Shown: in pieces, positions 1-9,363 of the stretch
How positions within the stretch are numbered: position 1 is the first letter of the stretch
Layout: each line of letters begins with the position of its first letter
Source: Amphiura filiformis
Lineage: Eukaryota; Echinodermata; Ophiuroidea; Amphilepidida; Amphiuridae
Direction: 5' to 3'
Assembly: GCF_039555335.1 (NCBI RefSeq)
Contig: NC_092637.1
Span: 43,478,990-43,542,989, forward strand
Length of the DNA: 64,000 bases
Made by a program: the position numbers and the translations under genes
Notes under the pieces: model-generated
The model's database searches: none
What the model saw: only the letters and a program-made list of their open reading frames with translations
What the model was told of the DNA's origin: nothing

Positions 1-661
1 ACTTCGCTCCCCAAGTTGGTGCTTGGTCACTCACGGCTATCACGTACCCCGCCGAGCTTAGAGTGACGGGAAATCGGGAGTTGGCACTGTCCTCAAAATT
101 TCCCAATTCGCTCAGTTGGGCAAATTTTATGGGAACCCAGCCACTGTGAAAAAACTCTTTCACTCTCTGTACCTTTTCCTCGTTCTCTTTCCGAAATTCG
201 AATGCCCCTCGGTAGCGCGCCGTCTGTTCTGATTTCCCCCCTTGCCTGTCTTGTTGCTTGTTTAGAATTACCCGTCTAATCCTCAGAACGTTGTACTTGT
301 CGAGGTTGCTTTTTGCTTCCATATTCGCAAAAATATCGGAGGCATTATCAGCCAATGAGTATTTCTCGGTCATAGGTGTATCCGAGCGAAAAACCGGTGC
401 TAGAAGAGGACGTACGGTTTTGGCAAAGAGGTCCGTCTTCACGAAAAAACGCAAAAAATCCTCAGATTTGCCATCAAGCGGGAGCTCCTCGAGTTTATAC
501 CCGCTCATAAACAGGGACTTCGTATCCTTCGATTGGCAGTTGGAGTTGAGAATCCCCTCGAGGCACTCCTTAGATAGGTCGCTGAACGCCAGGTAATCAA
601 GATAACTTTCCTTGACCTCCTCATCCTCGTCGTAGCGAAAGAAATTTGAGAGCTGAGCCAT
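1..661 (-). CDS. Unknown protein, C-terminus off the left edge
   Basis: An open frame of 220 codons runs from an ATG at 661 to the window edge without a stop, so the gene is truncated here only because the window ends. The N-terminus is acidic (FFRYDEDEEVKE), followed by a charged, mostly soluble sequence with no signal peptide or membrane segment. I do not recognise the family. A strong TATA box (TATATAAAGG read on this strand, 705-696) lies about 35 nt upstream of the ATG, which supports both the start and the strand. It is divergent from the gene starting at 711. CpG-rich codon use matches the other island genes. Function unknown. Confidence 0.7.
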   Translation of the reverse strand, partial: MAQLSNFFRYDEDEEVKESYLDYLAFSDLSKECLEGILNSNCQSKDTKSLFMSGYKLEELPLDGKSEDFLRFFVKTDLFAKTVRPLLAPVFRSDTPMTEKYSLADNASDIFANMEAKSNLDKYNVLRIRRVILNKQQDRQGGKSEQTARYRGAFEFRKENEEKVQRVKEFFHSGWVPIKFAQLSELGNFEDSANSRFPVTLSSAGYVIAVSDQAPTWGAK

Positions 662-695
662 TTTGGTACACTGATCTTGTGTGACATTTTTTCTG

Positions 696-705
696 CCTTT
701 ATATA
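696..705 (-). promoter_or_regulatory. TATA box for the gene starting at 661
   Basis: TATATAAAGG on the minus strand, about 35 nt upstream of the minus-strand ATG at 661. It is a near-consensus TATA box at the short TATA-to-ATG distance seen for several other genes here. Confidence 0.6.
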
Positions 706-710
706 CATTT

Positions 711-2009
711 ATGGCGCTCTACCGATTTGTGAATTTCGACGACGATAATTTAGCAATTTTGCACCAGGTCGGTGGTAACGACACCGTTGTCGTTTCCAAC
801 GCACCTGGTCCGTTAGCGTTTATCTCGTATCGAGTATCGAAATCTGAGCGACTAGTAACCGAAGTATGTATTCCAACTACATTAGGAAGAGACGACATCG
901 TAAAAAGCTTAAAAACGTTTCGATTTTTAGACGGGAAAGTTGCCGTTTACAAAAAGATCGTTGCCTTGTTCGCAAAACGCTTAAAAACCGTTTTACCGCA
1001 AAAAAAATCTCTCAGCGACCATCTTGTTGACGATCTACTACGTGCAGTCAGTGACATTCCGACGGTTGATAAAGATGAAATAGCGGCCGTCGATGTTGTA
1101 CAAAGACTCGTTGGGCAACTGCGTCCACAAATCTTAAAAACTTTACGCGATATATATTCCGTGTGTCCGATTGACACAATTGGAACACATTCACGAAAAT
1201 GTGAGCAATACCATCGAATCGACTGGAATCCCGATGCGAGATACTTTATTCCACCGTTCTCACTGCATTCCGTAATAAACGGCGAATTCTTACCTCAAAC
1301 CGACGATCAAGTAAAGGCCACACGCTGCTGGCAGAGCCTTCGGCTCGGCGAAGCAATCGTTACCGGTGGTAAATCATTGCAAGGTGTCTCAACAGGAATC
1401 GTAGCTTATTGCGGAGTTTTATCAAACGGTGTTTGTACCTTGCTAGAGAACAATTTGGTGGATAGTTTTTGTTGCAATAACGGAAAACTTTACGTTGCCA
1501 CATTTGACGTTTGCACCGTATTAAAACAATTCGTAGACGTATGGCATCGATGGGATAAATTTCCCGAGATTAATTGGGAAGTATTCCTTCGAGAACGAAC
1601 GGATCTTGTCGACTCGTGCATAGTGCTATGCGCCGACGTTGTAAGCCGCTGTGAAACAAGAAAAAAAATCCCCTCGTTGTCAGCTGCATACCAATTGGAT
1701 GAAGCCATAGCGGGCCTCAACAGATTACCTCGTCAGAAGCGTTGCGTCATTCTTCATCAGTTTGACGAATGGACCGTGGACACATATCGACGATGCCTGA
1801 CACTTTTGACGGATTCCACTGTAACTGAAGTGTTGTCTACAAAGCGTACAGCTACGGACAGCGCAGACGAAGAGACTATCGCTTGCGGTTTTGACACGCG
1901 AATTATCGATATCTTAAAACGTTTTAGGAACTTGCATATAGTATGTTTTCATAGTCATTTTATTCGTTTTATATGCAGATTGCATCGCGAACGCTATTGT
2001 ACTAACTAA
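711..2009 (+). CDS. Unknown 432-residue protein
   Basis: Start chosen at ATG 711 (MALYRFVNFDDDN); the frame is open a little further up but without an ATG. It is a soluble, mixed alpha/beta-looking protein with scattered cysteines (for example SFCCNNGK and SCIVLCADV) and no obvious signal peptide, membrane segment or catalytic motif. I do not recognise the family. The stop at 2007-2009 sits inside the open frame of the downstream TNF-like gene, so the two genes overlap by up to about 70 nt. Divergent from the minus-strand gene at 661. An uncharacterised viral protein; a real gene judging by its length and CpG-rich codon use. Confidence 0.75.
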   Translation: MALYRFVNFDDDNLAILHQVGGNDTVVVSNAPGPLAFISYRVSKSERLVTEVCIPTTLGRDDIVKSLKTFRFLDGKVAVYKKIVALFAKRLKTVLPQKKSLSDHLVDDLLRAVSDIPTVDKDEIAAVDVVQRLVGQLRPQILKTLRDIYSVCPIDTIGTHSRKCEQYHRIDWNPDARYFIPPFSLHSVINGEFLPQTDDQVKATRCWQSLRLGEAIVTGGKSLQGVSTGIVAYCGVLSNGVCTLLENNLVDSFCCNNGKLYVATFDVCTVLKQFVDVWHRWDKFPEINWEVFLRERTDLVDSCIVLCADVVSRCETRKKIPSLSAAYQLDEAIAGLNRLPRQKRCVILHQFDEWTVDTYRRCLTLLTDSTVTEVLSTKRTATDSADEETIACGFDTRIIDILKRFRNLHIVCFHSHFIRFICRLHRERYCTN

Positions 2010-3093
2010 TGCGCCTGTATTTTCGAACTTTTCGCCAGTTATTTACCACGAAGCTTGCGTCGTGCTTGGAGCTCCACCTATTCTCCGTGTGTCTTCTGAT
2101 GGCGCGCCGTACGTCATTTGCGAACGAGGAAATGGCTCTGATATCGCCAGATGTCTATTCAAAAGTAACGACAACCGACGCGTCGCTCCGAAAGCCTCTT
2201 GTGCGATGTTGGGTGGCTTCTGTGCGAGACTTCGAAAAGACGTGGGAATTTGCGTGCCCGCAATTCCTATCGCCGGAGTTTGGTGGCCAGAAGCATTACC
2301 AACTGGGATGAACTGCAGTCGGCGTTGTGACGAAGACAGAGCCATTTTCATCGCGTGGGACGGATATGGAATGCGGGATAAAGTGTGCGCCTGTTCAGAG
2401 GTACCGAACGACGACGATAATCGTGCCGTATCCGTCATACTATCTCGAGCTAAAAATGCGACTTGTGACGTCTTCCAGTGGGACGAGCGTCATACTTTGC
2501 CGACGATGCGAGCGTTCGCAATTGTAGCCTTCGAAACCTCCCAGGCACAGCCGTGCTCCAATCAGAATGGACCGATCATGTTAGTTTCACATAAGACGTC
2601 ATGTTGGGATTCGAAGAGCTTTTTATTTTTGTTCCCTTCCCACCTCCCCCCGGTATTGTATCCGTCGGACATTCCCCCTTCGAAACTTTGTCTTAACTAT
2701 CAATTACGTGAAAGACCGTTCGCGTTTGTGGTATCCTTGGATGGTTTTGTCGATTACTGGAACGCGACTGCTCTAAGAGGCGGCTTTCGAATCGAAGGGA
2801 GGTATTTACGAGTACCTTTAGCCGGAGTCTACGCTATTTGGGGGCAAGTGGAGGAGGTACATGGAGCAACATCTTGGCGCGTAGTCCGTCGTTCGAAACA
2901 GACGGATAAAGTAGTGGCTTTTGCTCGAATCGAGCAACCTCGTCGTGGCACCGTTGTAATCGCTGATCTCGCTTGGTGCGATCCCGAAGACACTCTGTCA
3001 TTAGCAGTAGCCCATAGTGCCGCGAAACACTCTGTGGTACATCTCACCGTTGGACTAGTTGCGCAGAATAAAGAAAATGACGACATTTCTTGA
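1942..3093 (+). CDS. TNF/C1q-like protein 1 (start unclear)
   Basis: The C-terminal part looks like a TNF/C1q beta-sandwich: a buried strand plus aromatic turn (GRYLRVPLAGVYAIWGQV) followed by a DTLSLAV strand and a final hydrophobic strand (VVHLTVGLVAQ). This matches the family pattern of a G-Y-F/I-V strand, then L-x-GD-x-L-x-V, then a closing strand. The open frame begins right after a stop at 1939-1941 and opens with a hydrophobic stretch resembling a signal peptide, but it has no in-frame ATG there. The first in-frame ATG is at 2206 and would omit that segment. A nearby ATG (1943) is one base out of frame, beside a T run at 1946-1949. So the gene may be frameshifted, mis-sequenced, spliced or started at a non-ATG codon. 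The middle part is Cys-rich. First of three adjacent TNF-like genes. Confidence 0.6.
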   Translation, partial: YVFIVILFVLYADCIANAIVLTNAPVFSNFSPVIYHEACVVLGAPPILRVSSDGAPYVICERGNGSDIARCLFKSNDNRRVAPKASCAMLGGFCARLRKDVGICVPAIPIAGVWWPEALPTGMNCSRRCDEDRAIFIAWDGYGMRDKVCACSEVPNDDDNRAVSVILSRAKNATCDVFQWDERHTLPTMRAFAIVAFETSQAQPCSNQNGPIMLVSHKTSCWDSKSFLFLFPSHLPPVLYPSDIPPSKLCLNYQLRERPFAFVVSLDGFVDYWNATALRGGFRIEGRYLRVPLAGVYAIWGQVEEVHGATSWRVVRRSKQTDKVVAFARIEQPRRGTVVIADLAWCDPEDTLSLAVAHSAAKHSVVHLTVGLVAQNKENDDIS

Positions 3094-3625
3094 TGCCATT
3101 ATATCGTTACTCGCCTGCGTTACCGTCGCGCGATCTTTCCTTCATCCCGCTATCATGGAATACGCAAGGCCACTAGCCCGATTATCAGTTAGCGACGAAA
3201 GTTCTATTCGAACAATAGATAGCGTTTTTACGGTACAATCATGGACCGGTATTGAAACTCGTGCAGGGATGCGCTTGAACGAACGCGGCGAATTGATCGT
3301 TCCATTATACGGAGATTACGTATGTTTCGCCCAAATTGAAGTTAATAGCAATGGCAAGAACAACAGTGGGCTTTACGTGCTACGATTTTCGGATTCGTAC
3401 GACCCATTTTCCAATCATCTTTCTTCTAGGAATGATACCGTTGCATCCATTTACGTATCGAGTACATATCGGGGCTCCGTTAACTGCGGTAATGTAATTG
3501 CTCTTAAAAAGGGTGACAGGTTGTCGTTACGTTTTGACACTGCAATCAAACCTTTTTTCGACACTTCGTCAGCTATTCGCCTCTTCGTCTATCATGTTTA
3601 CCCTTCTTCGTTTTGGCTGGATTAG
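3077..3625 (+). CDS. TNF/C1q-like secreted protein 2 (182 aa)
   Basis: ATG at 3077 gives a clear signal peptide (TTFLDAIISLLACVTVARS). The rest is short enough to be a single TNF/C1q-type jelly roll: GELIVPLYGDYVCFAQIEV as the D-E strand region, LKKGDRLSLRFDT as the L-x-GD-x-L-x-V strand, and a closing strand (IRLFVYHV). Two potential N-glycosylation sites are visible (NNSG, NDTV). Its 5' end overlaps the end of TNF-like gene 1 by 17 nt and its 3' end overlaps the next gene by 32 nt. Family assignment is by pattern only; C1q and TNF domains cannot be told apart by eye. Likely a secreted cytokine-like ligand or a decoy acting on host receptors. Confidence 0.65.
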   Translation: MTTFLDAIISLLACVTVARSFLHPAIMEYARPLARLSVSDESSIRTIDSVFTVQSWTGIETRAGMRLNERGELIVPLYGDYVCFAQIEVNSNGKNNSGLYVLRFSDSYDPFSNHLSSRNDTVASIYVSSTYRGSVNCGNVIALKKGDRLSLRFDTAIKPFFDTSSAIRLFVYHVYPSSFWLD

Positions 3626-4604
3626 ATTGCTTCTTTCAGTTACGTTTTTCAGAGCTTTCGCGCACTCTTACTTTTTAGTGGAAACATACGGCGCCTATAT
3701 CTCTCGACCTTCATCTTCGCTTTCATTGTCGAAAACAATTCGCATCTTTAACGAGACTTTCGTCGTCGATCGACCCGTTGTTCAAGGATTTAGCGACGTT
3801 ATAGCTAGCGCCGGAGGCTACGTTAACCACCAAGACGGTTACTTGAGAATTCCTCGAAGCGGGTGGTATTTTGTCTACTATCCCTCGGACACTGCACTTA
3901 ATATCAATGGCGTGAGACGCAGTCCTTTATTCTCATCGCGGAATGTGATTTGGTTATGCGCGGGTGATGATATTGACGTAGATCTCCGTCTTGTACCGAC
4001 GGATACGCGCCATTGGGGGGCAGCAATGTTGGAGGGACCGATTGATCCGATCGTGCAACTCAAACAATGTTTTCGTCGACCTATCCCGGTTCCCAACACC
4101 GACGTTTTTCGCGCTCTTGACCTGTGTCGTTTCCGTCATCAGCAAAAAGTGGGTATGGATGAATTTTGGACCTACTCTGGTTATCCGGTGCACGTCACTT
4201 CCCTCGATTACGTGTACTTGCTCGCGTGGCTTATTTTGCCTTCGACCTTTCAACTCTCGGAGTTTGCTGAAACAACTTATCGAGGATATCGAGATATCGA
4301 GTTACCCTTGAAAGATTTAAGCGCGTATTACGTGTGTCCAAATAACGGTAATCTTATCACACGCGTGCTGTCCAGTCTTACGAAGGATCACACGATCGAC
4401 TTCCTGCGTCAATTCCTCGAATTTGGAGATGGGCGAATAACGTGGCACCCAGCAACGACAAAATACGTGACTGACCTCAGCAATCGCGCTCTAAATCATA
4501 CTAAAGCTTTAGATGATCGAGAGGATCGAATTTTAGCATGGGCTATGCACTTTCAGTGGCGAATTACGAGCGCGTTTGATATCAATTACGATCTCGAGAA
4601 CTAA
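3594..4604 (+). CDS. TNF/C1q-like secreted protein 3 with C-terminal extension
   Basis: ATG at 3594 gives a signal peptide (RFGWIRLLLSVTFFRAFAHS). Residues ~70-160 resemble the TNF/C1q fold of the two preceding genes: GYLRIPRSGWYFVYYPS, then LCAGDDIDVDLRLVP in place of L-x-GD-x-L-x-V, then a short closing strand with GAAMLEG. The ~170 residues after this have no relative I recognise and look alpha-helical. Possible N-glycosylation sites are NETF and NHTK. It starts inside the end of gene 2 and is the last of the trio; AT-rich host-like DNA begins straight after the stop, with a (TA)n run at 4609-4624 and an AATAAA at about 4643. Confidence 0.55.
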   Translation: MFTLLRFGWIRLLLSVTFFRAFAHSYFLVETYGAYISRPSSSLSLSKTIRIFNETFVVDRPVVQGFSDVIASAGGYVNHQDGYLRIPRSGWYFVYYPSDTALNINGVRRSPLFSSRNVIWLCAGDDIDVDLRLVPTDTRHWGAAMLEGPIDPIVQLKQCFRRPIPVPNTDVFRALDLCRFRHQQKVGMDEFWTYSGYPVHVTSLDYVYLLAWLILPSTFQLSEFAETTYRGYRDIELPLKDLSAYYVCPNNGNLITRVLSSLTKDHTIDFLRQFLEFGDGRITWHPATTKYVTDLSNRALNHTKALDDREDRILAWAMHFQWRITSAFDINYDLEN

Positions 4605-4859
4605 ATGACTATATATATATATATTTCGTCTTGTGTTTAGAATAAAAGTAGATGTGTTATAATTATGTCAATGAAATTTGTATCGCTTAATTTCATCAAA
4701 ATTTGTACGCCTACATAAATATACACATACATATGTAGGGGTTGTTAGAGGTCATTATGTGAAAATGTTTAAAATGCTACTAGTGCCAGGTGCTTGACCC
4801 GATTTCGACTAAACGTGGTCATAAGAACCGCTGACCGAGCTTAATAAAAGTTATTCACA

Positions 4860-5460
4860 GATAAGGGGCAAAGGTCATATAGGGGTTATTAAGGATAATT
4901 TTGTGAAAATCTTAAAAAAGCTACTCCTCATTTAAATTACATGCAAACTTGAGGTCACGAGGTGAACTCGACCCATTTGGGCTTAAACTTGGTTCAAAGT
5001 ATCCTTGATATGAGGGAAACATGAAGAGGTCACCCGAGGTCAAAGGTCACATGAGGTCAAATGTTAAAATCATCCTTAGTACGAGGAGCATAGAATGTTC
5101 AAAGGTTAAATGAGGTCAAATATTAAACTTGCCGGATTGGGCTTAAACTTGGTGCGAATTCATCCTTGGTATAAAAGAAACATGAAGAGGTCAACCTGAG
5201 GTCACCCAAGCTTAAAGGTCAAATGAGGTAACGTTTCAAACTTGACCCAATTGGGCTTAATCTTTGCGCAAAGCATCCTTGATATGAAGGAAGCATGAAA
5301 GTCAACCCGAAAAGTCAAATGAGATCACGAGGTAAACTCGATCCATTTGGGCTTAAACTTGGTTCAAAGTATCCTTGGTATGAGGGAAACATGAAGAGGT
5401 CACCCGAGGTCAAAGGTCACGTGAGGTCACGTGGTAAAATCATCCTTGGTATGATATTTG
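4860..5460. repeat. AGGTCA-rich diverged tandem repeat
   Basis: Imperfect units containing 'cccatttgggcttaaacttg', 'aaagtatccttg' and 'gaaacatgaagaggtcaccc' recur; the best pair starts near 4,954 and 5,325 (about 370 nt apart), with weaker copies between. Many AGGTCA half-sites occur. Similar AGGTCA-type arrays appear at 28.8-29.7 and 42.5-43.8 kb. Confidence 0.75.
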
Positions 5461-5930
5461 TAGCTAGTAGCTCTAGTTGATTTTGTACTTTTCCCGTTTA
5501 CACGGAGAATTTGTTTCACCGTATGCCCAATCGTGCGAAGTTTAAACGTAGGCCCTAAATGACCGTTGACCTCGGATGACCTCGATTGCATTTTAGTTAT
5601 ATTTACCTGATATCAGGGTCTCCTCTCACCAAGTTTTAAGTTTTGTTCAAGGACTCTTATCGTGCATATAGACCTATACCATATTAAACATCAAATTCGT
5701 GACATATTCAACTCGTTTGTGTATATAATTAGCGCATTTACTTCAGTAATCAGTCTTTATGTAGGCTATGTGGTCAATTCCAGCGAAAACGGGACAAAAG
5801 TCATTAATAAAGGAAATCACGGTATTGATTGAGCATATCATGTCACGTCCAATGTGCTCTCTTTGAGCATATAGGCCTTTACAAGCAAGTCATCCCAGGG
5901 GGCAAGTTATGATGGCTTAAATGAATTGGC

Positions 5931-7912
5931 TTTACCCACGAATTTAAAGATAAAGCACCATATATGTCATTGAATGTCCTTCAATCAAAATGAAATTATT
6001 ACCGTTAGAAAGAGGTTTGCATGATATCTCATCATATGTAAAACGATTGAATTCCACCAAAGTTTGTGGATTCCAGAGGCCATTAAGTCAATTTGGCTAA
6101 TAATTTTGTTACCCGCGTATCAAAAATAAAATGATCGTTCGGAAAATGTTAAGTGAATATGCCATAAATTATTATATTCATTCATTCATTCATTCATTCA
6201 TTCATTCATTCATTCATTCATTCATTCATTCATTCATTCATTCATGTATTTTATTGTCATATTTTAAATACAAAACATCAAATCAATGGCATACAAATGC
6301 AATATAATACAAGTTACTTCAAGCAAATAAGTGATCAATATAATCAAGAAAATACTCAGCATGCTATAACAGATCAATACAATGAACACAATATATATAA
6401 AGACAATGCCAGCAAAAACTTAGGCAATAACTAATAATATTATATATTTAAAGTAACATAGTGATTTATAAATCATATAAATCAAAACAATTTTATACAA
6501 ACTATTATAATTTAATTTAAAGTAATACAATACAAAATAAACAAGAAAATTTGCAGCATGCATGATGCAGATCTATGTGATCCATGCACTGTACGACGCA
6601 AACAAAAATTATAAAATTATCGTTTATACAGTAAGCGATATAAACAAGAAAATACGCATCATGCACGAAGTAGCCGATCTATATGATCCATGCACTGTAT
6701 TATGCAAACGAAAACTATACAATTAAATAATTTGCTTTTATTTTATATTTATATACATTTAAAAGAATGCCTATGGCGATCAATATCATCAAATTGATAA
6801 ATAAGTCAAAACTGAGACATGGAACATTTTTTGATTTTGCTATTGCAAAAAGTATACCAAAAAAAAAAGATGAAATATGGAGGAGAGGCCATTAAACTCA
6901 AATGAGCTTTCAGCTTGGCCCCACCTCTAACTTGGAAAATAATGCTGATTAATGGACGGGGACAAGACAGGACGGACAAGACAAAGGACAAGGGGGAAGT
7001 GAATTACTGGAGCAAATGGAGTCTAATACAATGGGAAACAGTCGTATATAGGAGTGCTATATGTATCAGTCATCCATATCAGGATTAAGACATTGAGCAC
7101 GTGCTGGTGGAATATAAATCAAATTTGACGTTACCAACGTATCAACTGTTACCCACGAGTCCAGCAAATATAATTGTCTTAACTTAAATTAACATTTAAT
7201 GACTTAGGACACTGAATTTAGTTTGACAAGCGCTTAACATTGTAAATCGTAAAAATACGTTCACCGCTTTAAAAAAAAGAATCTACGACGGTTTAAACTT
7301 TTGATACCCACGAATCCCGAATAGATGCTAACCTTGGAAAAAAAGGAGATTGTTTATTTTAAGTTTAAATCAGCACATATTCAAGCCATGGGTATGCTAT
7401 GATTTTTATAGTACTTACAGTTTATGCACATAAGAAACGCAAACCCCAAGCGGTACTATTATAGTACTTATAGCTTTACCCACGAATTCGGCTTTACCCA
7501 CGAATCCAATGATTTACTCGCAAATTATATGTATCTTATTCATCTTAACATTTTGAAAACATGCGAAATAGGTTTCAAAACAGTCCTGTTTAATAGCGTC
7601 CTCTTGAAGGTATACCGAAGCTGTATTATGAAGTTTTGATTGATTATCCTAAATTACCATTTTTATGGGGTGAATGCAATTGGTTAGAGAAACGGGAATT
7701 ATTGAAACACAATGGAGGAATAACCGCATGATGGTTCCAACCTTCTGTAATATTTTCTATTTTGCCGCTTACCAATACATACCTTCAAATATGTGTTACC
7801 CACGAACATTTTTCAGTGTATATGGGTTACGCATAAAATATTGAAAGATATTAAAGAAAGTGAAATTTTATGGCGTACAACAGGTGAAAAAGGCTTGGAT
7901 TCGTGGGTAACA
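5931..7912. repeat. Dispersed TTACCCACGAATC motif
   Basis: A 12-14 nt word, TTTACCCACGAATT or close variants, occurs at about 5,931, 7,148, 7,303, 7,476, 7,493 and 7,795, and inverted (GATTCGTGGGTAA) at about 7,898. Weaker matches lie at 6,108 and 7,130. The copies are not tandem and lie within 2 kb. Confidence 0.6.
6177..6245. repeat. (TTCA)n microsatellite
   Basis: Seventeen perfect TTCA units in a row. Confidence 0.97.
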
Positions 7913-8442
7913 TGCATATGCGCATTTAACACTTTATTTGGTCTAGCAAGAAAAGTTATTTTTGAATCCGATGGCACTTCCACCTGATGGTTCACTAGAT
8001 ATGATCGTCTCATTTGATAAGTCTAGAATTGAAAAGGAAAACATTTTCAAAATGGCCCCCAGAGAGAATTTTGTCCCGCTTTGGCTGGAATTGACCATAT
8101 ACCATTTCATAATGCATTTTTCTCATCTTTTGCGCGTTTCTATTTTCATTCGATGCGTTTGATTAATAATCATTTTTTTTAATTACATAGACTTATCATT
8201 ATATTCATACTACATGTTTTGGCTCTGATTTGATTTTATATATTTCGGCACTTTTGACTCTTATTTATTGGACTTTACTTTTGAATATATTTGAGTCTCA
8301 TATATGTTTTCATTTTACGGCAGAAACAATGTTTCGACCTTTTCTATTCAAACAAAATTGGTAAAAGTTATGGTCTTAGATCTTCGTATACTGTGTACGT
8401 GCCTTTTATTGGTATATGACAATGTTCGTTCCATTTCTAAAT

Positions 8443-8739
8443 CTACCCTGATAACAAAATGGAATGTTTATCGCGTGAAAGTGTTACTTGACAGAGATCA
8501 AAGATGTTGATGACGTATTCCGTTGTTGTGCATCCTAGTCGTCTCAGCGCCGTATGTGATATAGATGCGGGTCCTAACGAGATTTCTATTCCAATTTCAT
8601 CTTTAATTTTCAGCAACATCTTGCCTTTCATAACCATGGAAGGAATCGTAACAATCGATACCTCTTTGGTTCCAATTAACCATTGCTTTAAAGTCTGATT
8701 ATCATGGACCGCTATTTCTTCGAACATAATGCGCGCCAT
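8443..8739 (-). CDS. Small unknown protein (98 aa)
   Basis: ATG at 8739 (MARIMFEEIAVHDNQ). Small, with short alternating hydrophobic strands and no signal peptide or membrane segment. A TATATATG-like box on this strand (8,770-8,760) lies about 25-30 nt upstream. It is the outermost gene of the island that continues with the TIR and UBAN genes in the same orientation. I do not recognise the family, and the gene is short enough that it could be chance, though codon use resembles its neighbours. Confidence 0.45.
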   Translation of the reverse strand: MARIMFEEIAVHDNQTLKQWLIGTKEVSIVTIPSMVMKGKMLLKIKDEIGIEISLGPASISHTALRRLGCTTTEYVINIFDLCQVTLSRDKHSILLSG

Positions 8740-8927
8740 TTTGACAATTATATAATATTCATATATATTTACAACGTTAAAATAACGTATACTAATAGTT
8801 ATAACACATCACGATATTTTCGTGAATTGCACATTCATTCAATGAACAATGTGTCGTCTGAATCCATCGTGATGGTATAGTTAGATATTATAATACACAT
8901 TGAGTTCATTATCAGGAGGCTTCGTTT

Positions 8928-9311
8928 CTATGGCACAGTCTGAAATGCGCTTCTAAAGACTCGTTTAAAGTATGGATTCGAAGTGACGATTCCGGTTACA
9001 CCTTTTAGACCCGCTGGGATATCTTGATCGGCAAAGTGCTTGTCCATTACATGAAAAACAGACTCGTCTTGGTATTTTGTCGCCCCTTCACACGCACGTG
9101 TACATATTTCGTTGCATCGCTCATCGGTCAAAAAATTACGCGTTAATAGACAAACTGTACGGTAACAATCTCGTAGAGCAGTAGAAATATTAGTAACCTG
9201 TGGCGAACATAATACAGAAAGTTGATTTTCAGCGCAAACTTTAACAACTAAGTTGTATATCGCGGTGTTTTCATCTCGATGACTAAATACAAACAAGATG
9301 TCGTATCCCAT
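8928..9311 (-). CDS. Small TIR-domain-like protein (127 aa)
   Basis: ATG at 9311. The protein is about the length of one TIR domain. It begins with the betaA/box-1-like GYDILFVFSHRDENTA. Next come a betaB-like LSVLCS, a helix with ALRDCYRTVCLLTRNFLTD (betaC plus the usual 'NFL.s..C' segment) and a C-terminal NPYFKRVFRSAF. TIR domains mediate adaptor assembly in Toll-like and IL-1 receptor signalling; a stand-alone viral copy would most simply compete with MyD88-type adaptors. The conserved box-2 proline loop is not clear (SPQVTNISTAL), so the match is a pattern call. The UBAN/ABIN-like gene lies immediately upstream on the same strand, which supports an NF-kB-directed role. Confidence 0.65.
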   Translation of the reverse strand: MGYDILFVFSHRDENTAIYNLVVKVCAENQLSVLCSPQVTNISTALRDCYRTVCLLTRNFLTDERCNEICTRACEGATKYQDESVFHVMDKHFADQDIPAGLKGVTGIVTSNPYFKRVFRSAFQTVP

Positions 9312-9363
9312 TGTCTCACTGTATACTAAAGTGCTTCTGTTGACCTCTAAGTCTCTTTAACTT

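Larger units (their letters stand above)
4605..8442. other. AT-rich repeat-filled spacer, no gene seen
   Basis: CpG-poor, AT-rich DNA unlike the flanking genes. It starts with (TA)n at 4609-4624 and an AATAAA near 4643. It then holds a diverged AGGTCA-rich tandem repeat (about 4,860-5,460), a (TTCA)n microsatellite (6,177-6,245) and a scattered TTACCCACGAATC-like motif (5,931-7,912). Only short open frames occur, none with gene-like codon use. Confidence 0.7.

Noticed and set aside
258..596. 112-codon plus-strand frame at the left edge
   Set aside because: It is antisense to the 220-codon open frame 661-1, which has a TATA box and acidic protein-like composition.
2009..2311. 100-codon frame starting at a TAATG after the 711 gene
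   Set aside because: It lies wholly within the TNF-like open frame, which has domain-like content and continues much further.
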